Part shown: positions 1 through 5,726 of the stretch, in pieces
Layout: the number at the start of each line of letters is the position of its first letter
How positions within the stretch are numbered: position 1 is the first letter of the stretch
Source: an uncultured Aliterella sp.
GTDB taxonomy: Bacteria > Cyanobacteriota > Cyanobacteriia > Cyanobacteriales > Chroococcidiopsidaceae
Length of the DNA: 5,726 nucleotides
Assembly (NCBI GenBank): GCA_905479905.1
Contig: CAJQOK010000448.1
Coordinates: forward strand, 1 to 5,726
Reading direction: 5' to 3'
The notes under the pieces: model-generated
What the model was told of the DNA's origin: nothing
The model's database searches: none
What the model saw: only the letters and a program-made list of their open reading frames with translations
Made by a program: the position numbers and the translations under genes

Positions 1-455
1 TTGAGCATTCCTTCATCTAACAATGTACCGGGAGTTATCACCTTTGTAACTTCGCGCTTTACCTGGCGATTTTGCGCCGCCGCTACAGAGGCATCTTCTA
101 CTTGGTCGCAAATTGCGATCGCAAATCCTTTTTCAACTAACATGGCACAGTAGCGGTCTATGGCATGGTGAGGTACGCCAGACATTGGTACTCGTCCGAT
201 TTCTTTACCTGCTTGAATGCTGGTTAAAACTAGCTCTAATTGCTCAGAAACCGTGCAAGCATCTTGAAAAAATACTTCAAAAAAGTCACCAACTCGGTAC
301 AATAGCAGCGCGTGAGGATACTGTTCTTTGATTTCAACATAATGCTGCATCATCGGGCTGAGTTTTTTCCGCTCTAACTCTCGATAATCGGCGTTAGGCA
401 TTGTTAGTTTGCCTTGATTAGAGTCTGGCGATGATGGAGAGTAGGAAACGTTCAT
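1..455 (-). CDS. mutS: DNA mismatch repair protein MutS, N-terminal part (cut by window edge)
   Basis: MutS recognises mispaired bases and small loops and starts post-replicative mismatch repair in the cytoplasm. Only the first 151 codons are present; the gene runs off the left edge, whereas the whole protein is usually about 850-900 residues. The visible part is mismatch-recognition domain I. '[14 protein letters not shown]' (residues 53-66) contains the Phe-x-Glu mismatch-reading motif, here F58 and E60, which correspond to F36 and E38 of E. coli MutS. 'MSGVPHHA', 'ICDQVEDA' and '[13 protein letters not shown]' follow in the family's order. I chose the ATG at 455. It lacks a Shine-Dalgarno sequence (the bases just upstream read CCTCC on the coding strand), and a second in-frame ATG at 401 has AAGG about 10 nt upstream. 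Cyanobacterial MutS proteins often carry an N-terminal extension, so either start is possible. The gene lies 95 bp downstream of the aminotransferase on the same strand. Confidence 0.95.
   Translation of the reverse strand, partial: MNVSYSPSSPDSNQGKLTMPNADYRELERKKLSPMMQHYVEIKEQYPHALLLYRVGDFFEVFFQDACTVSEQLELVLTSIQAGKEIGRVPMSGVPHHAIDRYCAMLVEKGFAIAICDQVEDASVAAAQNRQVKREVTKVITPGTLLDEGML
115..122. repeat. HIP1 palindrome GCGATCGC (copy 1, inside mutS)
   Basis: Exact octamer GCGATCGC in the context AATTGCGATCGC. It is the highly iterated palindrome of cyanobacterial genomes and here encodes Ala-Ile-Ala within MutS. Confidence 0.9.
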
Positions 456-550
456 GACTGGAGGTTGCAGGTTGCTCAATATTGACTTTATCGCATGGAT
501 TTAATTGCTGTGGCGCTTACGCGACCGAAAAGAAAGGATTTGTTAAACAG
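456..550. other. Intergenic spacer upstream of mutS
   Basis: This 95-bp gap lies between the aminotransferase stop and the mutS start. It contains a GC-rich motif at 511-526 (TGGCGCTTACGCGACC) that resembles fragments of interspersed cyanobacterial repeats but is only imperfectly palindromic. An AT-rich inverted repeat (GTTAA-ACAG-TTAAC, 542-555) overlaps the aminotransferase stop codon. I see no convincing promoter or intrinsic terminator, so mutS could be read through from the upstream genes or have a promoter I cannot recognise. Confidence 0.4.
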
Positions 551-1432
551 TTAACTAAGACTTTTGGGCTTTTGATGGGTAATTTGGCGAAATTTTTGTA
601 AAAAATGCTTAAACAGTGGATGGTTACAGGTATTGTATTTATAGTTGTCAATGCTGGCTATGGGCTTCAATTCCATCATGGTTGCAGCTAAGAAAGCGCC
701 ATCAAAACTTGCTAATTCGCTAGGGATGATATCGCGCTCTATGACTTCAATATTTGTCAACTTAGCTATATCTAGCAACGTAGCGCGGGTAATCCCAGGA
801 AAAATATTAGCATTAAGTGCAGGTGTAACAACGGTATTAGATTGCAAGAAAAAAATATTAGCGGCGGTGGCTTCAGTAATTAAACCATCCCCATCAAGCA
901 TTATGGCATCATTAAAACCTTCACTTTGAGCAGCACGGCGGCTAAGGTAGCTATTTACATAAGTTCCGCATATCTTCCACGTTACCGGAATTGCTTTACT
1001 AGAAACGCGCTCGTATTTTGAGATATGACAACTAAGGGGTGTAGCTTCGTCACGGGCGATAGTTACTGCCAAAATAGTTACATCTACAGGCATATCATCG
1101 CTAAAGTTGAGATACGCTCCGCTACGGTAGACAATTGGGCGGATGTAGTAATTATTCGGCGGTATTGACTCTAATAACTCTAATAGTCCCGATTCTAGCT
1201 CCTTATTTGACCAATCAAATTTTAATCCCATCTGCAAAGAGCCATGACGCAAACGGTCTAAATGAGCTTCTAGGCGATGGATGTAATAACAATCGCTATT
1301 GCAGTAAGCCATAATGCCATCAAATACACCAACACCTAAATGTAGAGAATGGCTAGCGATGGATGGGGCAGCTTGTTCGCGTTCAACAAGTTTACCATTA
1401 TGCCAAGCGATCGCGGCAGGAGTAAAATTCAT
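551..1432 (-). CDS. Class IV PLP-dependent aminotransferase, branched-chain aminotransferase (IlvE)-like
   Basis: This is a fold-type IV pyridoxal-phosphate enzyme, most likely moving amino groups between branched-chain amino acids and 2-oxoglutarate in the cytoplasm. The 293-residue length matches the family. Visible landmarks are the N-terminal 'SLHLGVGVFDGI' (29-40), 'YYIRPIVY' (95-102, with the Y-x-R pattern of branched-chain aminotransferases), the presumed Schiff-base lysine K153 in 'WKICGTYVNSYLS', 'LITEATAANIFFL' (184-196) with E187 expected to contact the pyridine nitrogen, and the phosphate-binding 'FPGITR' (211-216). D-amino-acid transaminases and aminodeoxychorismate lyase share the fold. 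The N-terminus differs from the main cyanobacterial IlvE as I remember it, so this could be a paralogue with other specificity. The ATG at 1432 lies 15 bp after the upstream stop and has no obvious Shine-Dalgarno sequence. Family assignment is firm; the substrate is inferred. Confidence 0.88.
   Translation of the reverse strand: MNFTPAAIAWHNGKLVEREQAAPSIASHSLHLGVGVFDGIMAYCNSDCYYIHRLEAHLDRLRHGSLQMGLKFDWSNKELESGLLELLESIPPNNYYIRPIVYRSGAYLNFSDDMPVDVTILAVTIARDEATPLSCHISKYERVSSKAIPVTWKICGTYVNSYLSRRAAQSEGFNDAIMLDGDGLITEATAANIFFLQSNTVVTPALNANIFPGITRATLLDIAKLTNIEVIERDIIPSELASFDGAFLAATMMELKPIASIDNYKYNTCNHPLFKHFLQKFRQITHQKPKSLS
1407..1414. repeat. HIP1 palindrome GCGATCGC (copy 2, inside aminotransferase gene)
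   Basis: Exact octamer near the 5' end of the aminotransferase gene, covering part of the codons for Ala-Ile-Ala (residues 7-9). Confidence 0.9.
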
Positions 1433-1447
1433 GCGAGTTAGTTTTAG

Positions 1448-2086
1448 TTAAGGATTCTGCTTATTTTCGACAATTTCTGTTATTTTTTGGGTTAGGGTGA
1501 TAAATAAGCGATCGCAGTAATAAGAAGCTTTGCGTCCTTTAGCAACATCTATCATCTCTAAAAGCTTTGCTGCGTCTTGAATTTTTCTATACTCACCTTT
1601 AGTCGTATTACAACTGGCGGCTTTTAAGCTTGGTTCTAATGAATCTTTTGATATTTTCTCCACATTTAGATTCGTTGGGATAGTTTTTTCTTTAAACCCT
1701 TGCCCATAATATTTTTTTAAAGCCTCAATATCAGCAATAAGCCATGCTTCCATTGATTGCACCATCAAATGACAGTGAGTATTGTCAGGATTTGGTGAGT
1801 CCCAATTATCTCTCAACTTCAAATGTTCCCAAGGCGGTTTATTAATTGGTGCTTCCGAATCCACAAGTAAAACTATAAAGGCACTGGGATAAGTCTTAAA
1901 AGCATTTCTGAAATCTCTAAAAGCATTATTTCGAGAACCACACATAATAATATCCCATTTAATTTGATTACTACGAGCAATTGCTTTTAAATCTTTAAAA
2001 AAGTTACTAAATCCTTGGTGTAATAAAGATTTTGAGTTTTTTCCATCGCCACCCCCTTCTATATAAATACGGATTTCTGTTACCAT
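1448..2086 (-). CDS. DUF4276-family protein, TOPRIM-like, partner of the upstream ATPase
   Basis: This 212-residue protein matches what I know as the DUF4276 family; its biochemical function is not established. The N-terminus 'IRIYIEGGGDGK' (5-16) puts E10 and D14 at the end of a predicted first beta strand. 'AFIVLLVDSEAP' (69-80) gives a second hydrophobic strand ending in acidic D76 and E78. An E...D-x-E spacing of this sort suggests a TOPRIM-like metal-binding nuclease fold, which is an inference. The conserved-looking 'HCHLMVQSMEAWLIAD' (104-119), 'YYGQGF' (126-131) and C-terminal 'YYCDRLFITL' (189-198) also recall the family. There is no signal peptide or membrane segment. The ATG at 2086 overlaps the ATPase stop by 7 nt (ATGGTAA), so translation is probably coupled. 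The pair resembles ATPase/TOPRIM defence modules. The gene itself is intact, although its partner is frameshifted. Confidence 0.8.
   Translation of the reverse strand: MVTEIRIYIEGGGDGKNSKSLLHQGFSNFFKDLKAIARSNQIKWDIIMCGSRNNAFRDFRNAFKTYPSAFIVLLVDSEAPINKPPWEHLKLRDNWDSPNPDNTHCHLMVQSMEAWLIADIEALKKYYGQGFKEKTIPTNLNVEKISKDSLEPSLKAASCNTTKGEYRKIQDAAKLLEMIDVAKGRKASYYCDRLFITLTQKITEIVENKQNP
1508..1515. repeat. HIP1 palindrome GCGATCGC (copy 3, inside DUF4276 gene)
   Basis: Exact octamer near the 3' end of the DUF4276 gene, encoding part of 'CDRLF'. It shows that the module has been resident long enough, or came from a close enough source, to share the host's HIP1 pattern. Confidence 0.9.
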
Positions 2087-3266
2087 CGCTTCCCACCGAT
2101 TTCACCCATGCGCCAAAGATCGCCTAAACTGTAGTTATCTAACCAAGTTTTAAGTTGATTAGGGTCAAGTCGGCGCAAATGAGTTCCTGCTATATCTCGT
2201 TCGCAGACTAAAACAGACTCTACTGGAAGCGATGATATGAGAGCATCAGAATGAGTTGTAACAATTATTTGTGTTCGCTTAGATGCCTCAATTAGCATTT
2301 CAGCAATAGTAGGAAGAATATCTGGATGCAAGCCAATTTCTGGTTCTTCAATACATATTATTGGTGGTGGAGTTGGGTCTAGAAGTAAAGCCATTAAAAA
2401 TAAGTATCGCAGCGTACCATCTGATAACCGAGTAGCAGGAACTGGTTGATTTAGTCCAGTTTCACGAATAAATATCTGTACTGTACCACCATATATTTTA
2501 GGCGCAAGTTCTTCAGCTTCATCATAAAACTTTTTAAGCTTTTCAATTACTTCTCTTGCACCTATTTGATATTGTAAGTTATTTAAGACTAGCCCCAGAT
2601 TACTACCATCTTCTAATAGTGGATGTTCTGGTAAATCAGTTTTTTGAGGCATTCTCGCTTGAGAGTTGCGTCCTATATGCCATTCTCTATATAAACTTAT
2701 ATTAGAAAATTGATTGTTTAAATAAGTAAGTTCTGGATACTGGTCTGGGTCTTTTCTTTGAGATAAAATAGACTGTTCTGAATTAATATCTTCTCGACGT
2801 AAGGAGCGTTCACTTCTTGCTCCTTCAATGTTATTTCTAATATTTAAAACGGGATGACCATTTTGATAACGGTAGAAAGAATATACATCAGAATTTCCTT
2901 TAAAAGCATACTTATTTTCTATAGCTCATCTACGATATCAAGCTTTTGTCCTACTACGGTAAAATCAATTCGATAACGTAAAGGTGTATCTCCTTCATAA
3001 TCTAATGTAGCTTCAATTTCAGCTACTGGATTTGGATTATCACCTTTCCACAAGAAATCACTTGTACCTCCTCCTTGACGAATTGGGGAGAGTAAATCTG
3101 TAGGAATAGCTTTAAGAATTGCCATCGCCTCAATTAAATTAGACTTTCCTGAAGAATTAGCGCCAATTATTACATTTAAAGGCTGCATTTCAATTTCTTC
3201 GTCTTGACTTCCATAGGAAAGAAAGTTTTTCAATTTTAGACTATGAATAAACCTTTTACCTTCCAA
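2080..3266 (-). pseudogene. AAA/ABC-type ATPase (COG4637/OLD-like), split by a single-base frameshift
   Basis: The first open frame (3266-2919, 115 residues) carries Walker A 'GANSSGKS' (35-42) and ends 'DIVDEL' at a TAG. The -1 frame is then open from 2925 to 2080. It contains 'YAFKGNSDVYSFYRYQNG', 'ERSLRREDINSEQSILSQ' and 'LYREWHIGR', then an ABC-like signature 'RLSDGTLRYLF', Walker B 'IICIEEPEIGLHPD' and the H-loop 'VTTHSD'. Adding one base near 2922-2925 joins the frames into exactly 396 codons including the stop, about the usual length for these ATPases. The expected joint is 'DE-(L/R/S)-IENKYAFKG'. The start is TTG at 3266 behind a strong AGGAG. The first ATG in the second frame (2652) would lose about 90 residues, so a split product would lack a complete ATP site on either chain. 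The protein presumably worked with the overlapping DUF4276 protein. Real inactivation and a sequencing error cannot be told apart here. Confidence 0.88.
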
Positions 3267-3341
3267 GAGATTCTCCTAATTTATAACTATTTTTGTATCG
3301 AGCGCCTAGTGTATTTGCTAACTAACAATAAATAAACTATG
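3267..3341. other. Spacer between Nudix and ATPase genes
   Basis: This 75-bp AT-rich gap lies on the leftward path. On the coding strand it contains the short tandem-like tract TTTATTTATTGTTAGTTAG just after the Nudix stop, and TATAAA shortly before the ATPase ribosome-binding site that could act as a -10 box. No matching -35 box is convincing. The gap is long enough for the ATPase module to have its own promoter, but that is not shown. Confidence 0.35.
3272..3277 (-). promoter_or_regulatory. Shine-Dalgarno site for the ATPase TTG start
   Basis: On the coding strand AGGAGA lies 5 nt upstream of TTG at 3266. It decides the start: the next in-frame ATG is codon 27, too close to Walker A and inside the conserved N-terminal strand. 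It is one of the clearest ribosome-binding sites in the window. Confidence 0.75.
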
Positions 3342-3776
3342 TTAACGTTTCAATATTTGTACAAAATCTAATAAAATCTTTTGAGCAGTAGACACTAATG
3401 GATATATACCTTTAGCTTTTTGTGAATAATAGCTACCTTGTTTTATATTATCAATTGTCAAAAAATCCATGTCCCAACCTTCTAATAAAACTAACGGATT
3501 TAGTTCTACAGTTAGCGGCGCATAATAAACATGGCGAATAGCTTTTTCGTCTGGATAACAGCCAAATTCTAATAAGTTTGGTGGCGTATAACCGATTTCT
3601 TCTAAGAGTTCTCGTTTTACTGCAACATCTGGCGTTTCACCCGGTTCTAAGTGTCCGCCAAATAAACCCCAGTGTCCGGGATAAACTATATTGGGGATAT
3701 CGTCGCGTAATTGCATCAAAAATTTGTCGTTTTGGTAGAGAATTGCGATCGCTACTCGTACAATTGAATTGTTCAT
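3342..3776 (-). CDS. Nudix (MutT-type) hydrolase
   Basis: Nudix enzymes hydrolyse nucleoside diphosphates linked to another moiety, such as oxidised dNTPs, ADP-ribose, NADH or sugar nucleotides; the substrate here is unknown. The 144-residue length is typical of a single Nudix domain. The complete Nudix box runs from G41 to Y63: 'GHLEPGE' supplies the first Gly and Glu47, and 'RELLEEIGY' (55-63) supplies the Mg-binding acidic cluster E56, E59 and E60. 'YPGHWGLFGG' (32-41) precedes it as expected. Tyrosine takes the last hydrophobic position of the box, a mild variation. Nothing suggests export. The ATG at 3776 overlaps the stop of the upstream lipoprotein gene as ATGA, so the two are almost certainly cotranscribed and translationally coupled. 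The family call is firm. Confidence 0.93.
   Translation of the reverse strand: MNNSIVRVAIAILYQNDKFLMQLRDDIPNIVYPGHWGLFGGHLEPGETPDVAVKRELLEEIGYTPPNLLEFGCYPDEKAIRHVYYAPLTVELNPLVLLEGWDMDFLTIDNIKQGSYYSQKAKGIYPLVSTAQKILLDFVQILKR
3745..3752. repeat. HIP1 palindrome GCGATCGC (copy 4, inside Nudix gene)
   Basis: Exact octamer, again in the context AATTGCGATCGC, encoding Ala-Ile-Ala near the N-terminus of the Nudix protein. Confidence 0.9.
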
Positions 3777-4183
3777 AACTGTGATGCTGGGCTATGTTCG
3801 ATTCTTTCTTGTTCCTCGACGTAAAAGTCGCCCAATTCTTCAGTTGCTACCGGAATGCTTTGGTAACGAAGATTACCTTTAATCAATAACTTATCTGTGA
3901 TTTTCAAACCTTTTTGACTGGTTATCGCCCAAATTGTCCCGCTAGAGTCTCTCATTTGATAAGCTTGCCAAGGTTCTGATAATGGCACAATATTAATTAC
4001 TTTTCCTTGCAGATAGACTGTTCCTTGATTGTTGGGAGATTTGATATTGCTAATATCAGTTACATTTCTAAGATTGATGCCGTTAAAGCTAGATTTTCCT
4101 AAACTACTACAACTCATTAAGCCGCCGACTATAAAAAGATTAAAAGTAAGTAGATAAAACCTTCTGATTGGTTGAGTTTTCAT
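3773..4183 (-). CDS. Small predicted lipoprotein with an OB-fold-like domain
   Basis: I do not recognise a named family for this 136-residue protein. The N-terminus has the basic residues R7 and R8, a hydrophobic stretch (about 9-23) and a plausible lipobox L22-M-S-C25, so the mature protein would begin at Cys25 and be lipid-anchored. The mature part has a short polar linker and then a beta-rich segment (about 54-128): 'GTVYLQGKVINIVPL', 'AYQMRDSSGTIWAITSQ', 'KLLIKGNLRYQSI' and 'GDFYVEEQERIE'. This strand and glycine pattern resembles a single OB fold of the kind found in small secreted bacterial proteins; the fold call is an inference. The ATG at 4183 has no Shine-Dalgarno sequence. The gene heads the leftward run and overlaps the Nudix gene by 4 nt. 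A link between the two functions is not evident, because one would be extracytoplasmic and the other cytoplasmic. Confidence 0.75.
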   Translation of the reverse strand: MKTQPIRRFYLLTFNLFIVGGLMSCSSLGKSSFNGINLRNVTDISNIKSPNNQGTVYLQGKVINIVPLSEPWQAYQMRDSSGTIWAITSQKGLKITDKLLIKGNLRYQSIPVATEELGDFYVEEQERIEHSPASQL

Positions 4184-4204
4184 AAAAAATATATAAGTTA
4201 AATA

Positions 4205-4233
4205 CGTTTACAACATCAAAAGTTTATTGTCAA
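4205..4233 (-). promoter_or_regulatory. Candidate leftward promoter for lipoprotein/Nudix genes
   Basis: On the minus strand a perfect TTGACA (4233-4228) is followed after 17 nt by TAAACG (4210-4205), a weak -10 match at correct spacing. The lipoprotein start is 22 nt beyond. The -35 is strong and the -10 is poor. Confidence 0.4.
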
Positions 4234-4257
4234 CACCTAAAATGTAGAGAAGATAGT
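4227..4257 (+). promoter_or_regulatory. Candidate rightward promoter for folD
   Basis: TTGTCA (4227-4232), five of six bases of a -35 box, is followed by GATAGT (4252-4257), four of six bases of a -10 box, with a 19-nt spacer that is longer than ideal. It would leave a leader of roughly 85 nt before folD. This is weak support only. Confidence 0.25.
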
Positions 4258-4347
4258 TTAATCTCAAATAAAAATAGCTTTGCGACAGTTAAAAAAGATG
4301 TTAATTGATTAAATAGTTTTATCTAAAAATTCAGGTGCAATCTTAAA

Positions 4348-5229
4348 ATGAATACAACAGCTAAATTACTAGATGGTAAGGCTTTAGCCCAAAAGCTACA
4401 AACAGAGTTATTAGACCAAATTAAAGCTTTGACACCGCAAGTAGGGCGTAGTCCTGGTTTAGCTGTAATTATGGTCGGCGACAACCCCGCCAGCGCTGCC
4501 TATGTGCGAAATAAAGAGCGAGACTGTGTAAACGTCGGAATTACATCCTTTGGTCAGCATTTCTCCGCCAATACTAGCCAAGATGAATTAGCAAGAGTAA
4601 TTCAGGCGCTCAATCAAGATGAACGAGTAGACGGAATTTTGGTACAGTTACCTTTACCAAAACCCTTAGATGCCGTTGCACTGCTGCACCAAATAGAGCC
4701 TAACAAAGATGTTGATGGATTGCACCCGCTTAATTTAGGACGATTGCTAAGAGGAGAACCCGGTTTACGCAGTTGTACACCCAAGGGAGTTATGCGCTTG
4801 TTGCAGGAATACAATATTGAACTGAAGGGCAAAAAAGCCGTTGTTGTCGGTAGAAGTATTTTAGTAGGGAAACCTTTAGCATTGATGCTGTTAGAAGCTG
4901 ATGCTACTGTCACGGTGGCTCATTCTAAGTCCCATGACCTAGAATCTATTACTAAGCAAGCTGATATCCTTATCCCCGCCGTAGGGTGCGCAGGATTAAT
5001 TACTTCCTCAATGGTGAAGCCTGGGGCGGTGGTGGTCGATGTGGGTATTAATAGTATTACAGATGTGAGTACAGGCAAAAGTCGTTTAGTTGGAGATGTA
5101 GATTTTGCCTCAGTGCAACAAGTCGCTTCCTACCTTACCCCAGTCCCCGGCGGTATTGGCCCGATGACTAGAGCGATATTGCTGCAAAATACTGTACTTA
5201 GCTATCGCCAATACCATAAAATTTCCTAA
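4348..5229 (+). CDS. folD: Bifunctional methylenetetrahydrofolate dehydrogenase / methenyltetrahydrofolate cyclohydrolase FolD
   Basis: FolD interconverts 5,10-methylene-THF, 5,10-methenyl-THF and 10-formyl-THF using NADP, supplying one-carbon units for purine and formyl-methionine synthesis in the cytoplasm. The 293-residue length is normal. Active-site features are '[10 protein letters not shown]' (51-60) with Y52 and catalytic K56, 'GILVQLPLP' (96-104) with Q100, and 'KDVDGLHP' (120-127) with D123. The NADP-binding signature '[12 protein letters not shown]' (165-176) and the C-terminal '[10 protein letters not shown]' (265-274) complete the family pattern. All expected catalytic residues are present. 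The ATG at 4348 is the natural start, with a weak AGGTG about 10 nt upstream. crtE begins 63 bp downstream on the same strand, so the two are probably cotranscribed. Confidence 0.97.
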   Translation: MNTTAKLLDGKALAQKLQTELLDQIKALTPQVGRSPGLAVIMVGDNPASAAYVRNKERDCVNVGITSFGQHFSANTSQDELARVIQALNQDERVDGILVQLPLPKPLDAVALLHQIEPNKDVDGLHPLNLGRLLRGEPGLRSCTPKGVMRLLQEYNIELKGKKAVVVGRSILVGKPLALMLLEADATVTVAHSKSHDLESITKQADILIPAVGCAGLITSSMVKPGAVVVDVGINSITDVSTGKSRLVGDVDFASVQQVASYLTPVPGGIGPMTRAILLQNTVLSYRQYHKIS

Positions 5230-5247
5230 ATTATGTTGCCCAAATCC

Positions 5248-5726
<479 letters not shown>

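Larger units (their letters stand above)
4184..4347. other. Divergent promoter region between lipoprotein gene and folD
   Basis: This 164-bp AT-rich region separates the leftward run from the rightward folD-crtE pair and must hold promoters for both directions unless transcription enters from elsewhere. It includes TTGTCAA (4227-4233), which supplies -35-like hexamers on both strands. I see no NtcA-type GTA-N8-TAC site, no strong hairpin and no small reading frame worth calling. Confidence 0.6.

Noticed and set aside
113..331. Plus-strand open frame of 72 codons
   Set aside because: It is antisense to mutS, which has unmistakable family motifs in the opposite frame; the plus-strand peptide shows no recognisable pattern.
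511..526. Interspersed palindromic repeat TGGCGCTTACGCGACC
   Set aside because: It looks like part of a cyanobacterial repeat but occurs once here and does not form a clean hairpin, so it is mentioned only under the spacer.
542..555. Intrinsic terminator after the aminotransferase gene
   Set aside because: The inverted repeat GTTAA-ACAG-TTAAC is short and AT-only apart from one pair, overlaps the stop codon and is not followed by a clean T-run.
645..929. Plus-strand open frame of 94 codons
   Set aside because: It is a shadow of the aminotransferase gene, covering its PLP-binding region on the other strand.
2080..2652. Stand-alone small ATPase gene starting at ATG 2652
   Set aside because: The same frame is open and clearly protein-like up to 2925, the ATG lies inside conserved sequence with only a weak ribosome-binding site, and the product would lack Walker A.
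2919..2930. Programmed -1 ribosomal frameshift joining the two ATPase frames
   Set aside because: The shift would have to occur between the TGA of the second frame and the TAG of the first. The bases there (GAGCTA) contain no slippery X-XXY-YYZ heptamer and no obvious stimulatory hairpin follows, so a deletion or sequencing error is simpler.
4614..4913. Minus-strand open frame of 99 codons
   Set aside because: It is antisense to the catalytic core of folD and has no family features.

Overview
The window looks like chromosomal DNA from a cyanobacterium. The palindrome GCGATCGC (the HIP1 element typical of many cyanobacterial genomes) occurs four times in 5.7 kb, where chance predicts about 0.1. 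The right end carries folD followed by crtE, the geranylgeranyl-diphosphate synthase that feeds carotenoid, chlorophyll and quinone synthesis. I cannot assign a genus from sequence alone.

Layout. A leftward run (minus strand) goes from about 4183 down to 1: an OB-fold-like lipoprotein (4183-3773), a Nudix hydrolase overlapping it by ATGA (3776-3342), an AAA/ABC-type ATPase broken by a frameshift (3266-2080), a DUF4276-family protein overlapping the ATPase by 7 nt (2086-1448), a class IV PLP aminotransferase 15 bp further on (1432-551), and the first 151 codons of mutS (455 to the window edge). A rightward pair follows a 164-bp divergent promoter region: folD (4348-5229) and the first 144 codons of crtE (from 5293).

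The flanks are housekeeping genes: mismatch repair, amino-acid transamination, one-carbon folate metabolism and isoprenoid synthesis. The most accessory-looking part is the ATPase plus DUF4276 pair. It has the layout of a two-gene ATPase/TOPRIM-like effector module, of the general kind seen in antiphage systems such as PARIS, OLD and Gabija, but its role here is not shown. Its ATPase is split by what is best explained as a single-base deletion near 2922-2925. Restoring one base gives an uninterrupted 395-residue protein with Walker A, signature, Walker B and H-loop in order. The module is therefore either recently inactivated or affected by a sequencing error. Sampled GC content is near 30% in this central part and above 50% in the mutS and folD samples.

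No tRNA, rRNA, CRISPR array, insertion sequence or convincing intrinsic terminator was found. No gene-free stretch exceeds 300 bases; the longest is the 164-bp divergent region at 4184-4347.
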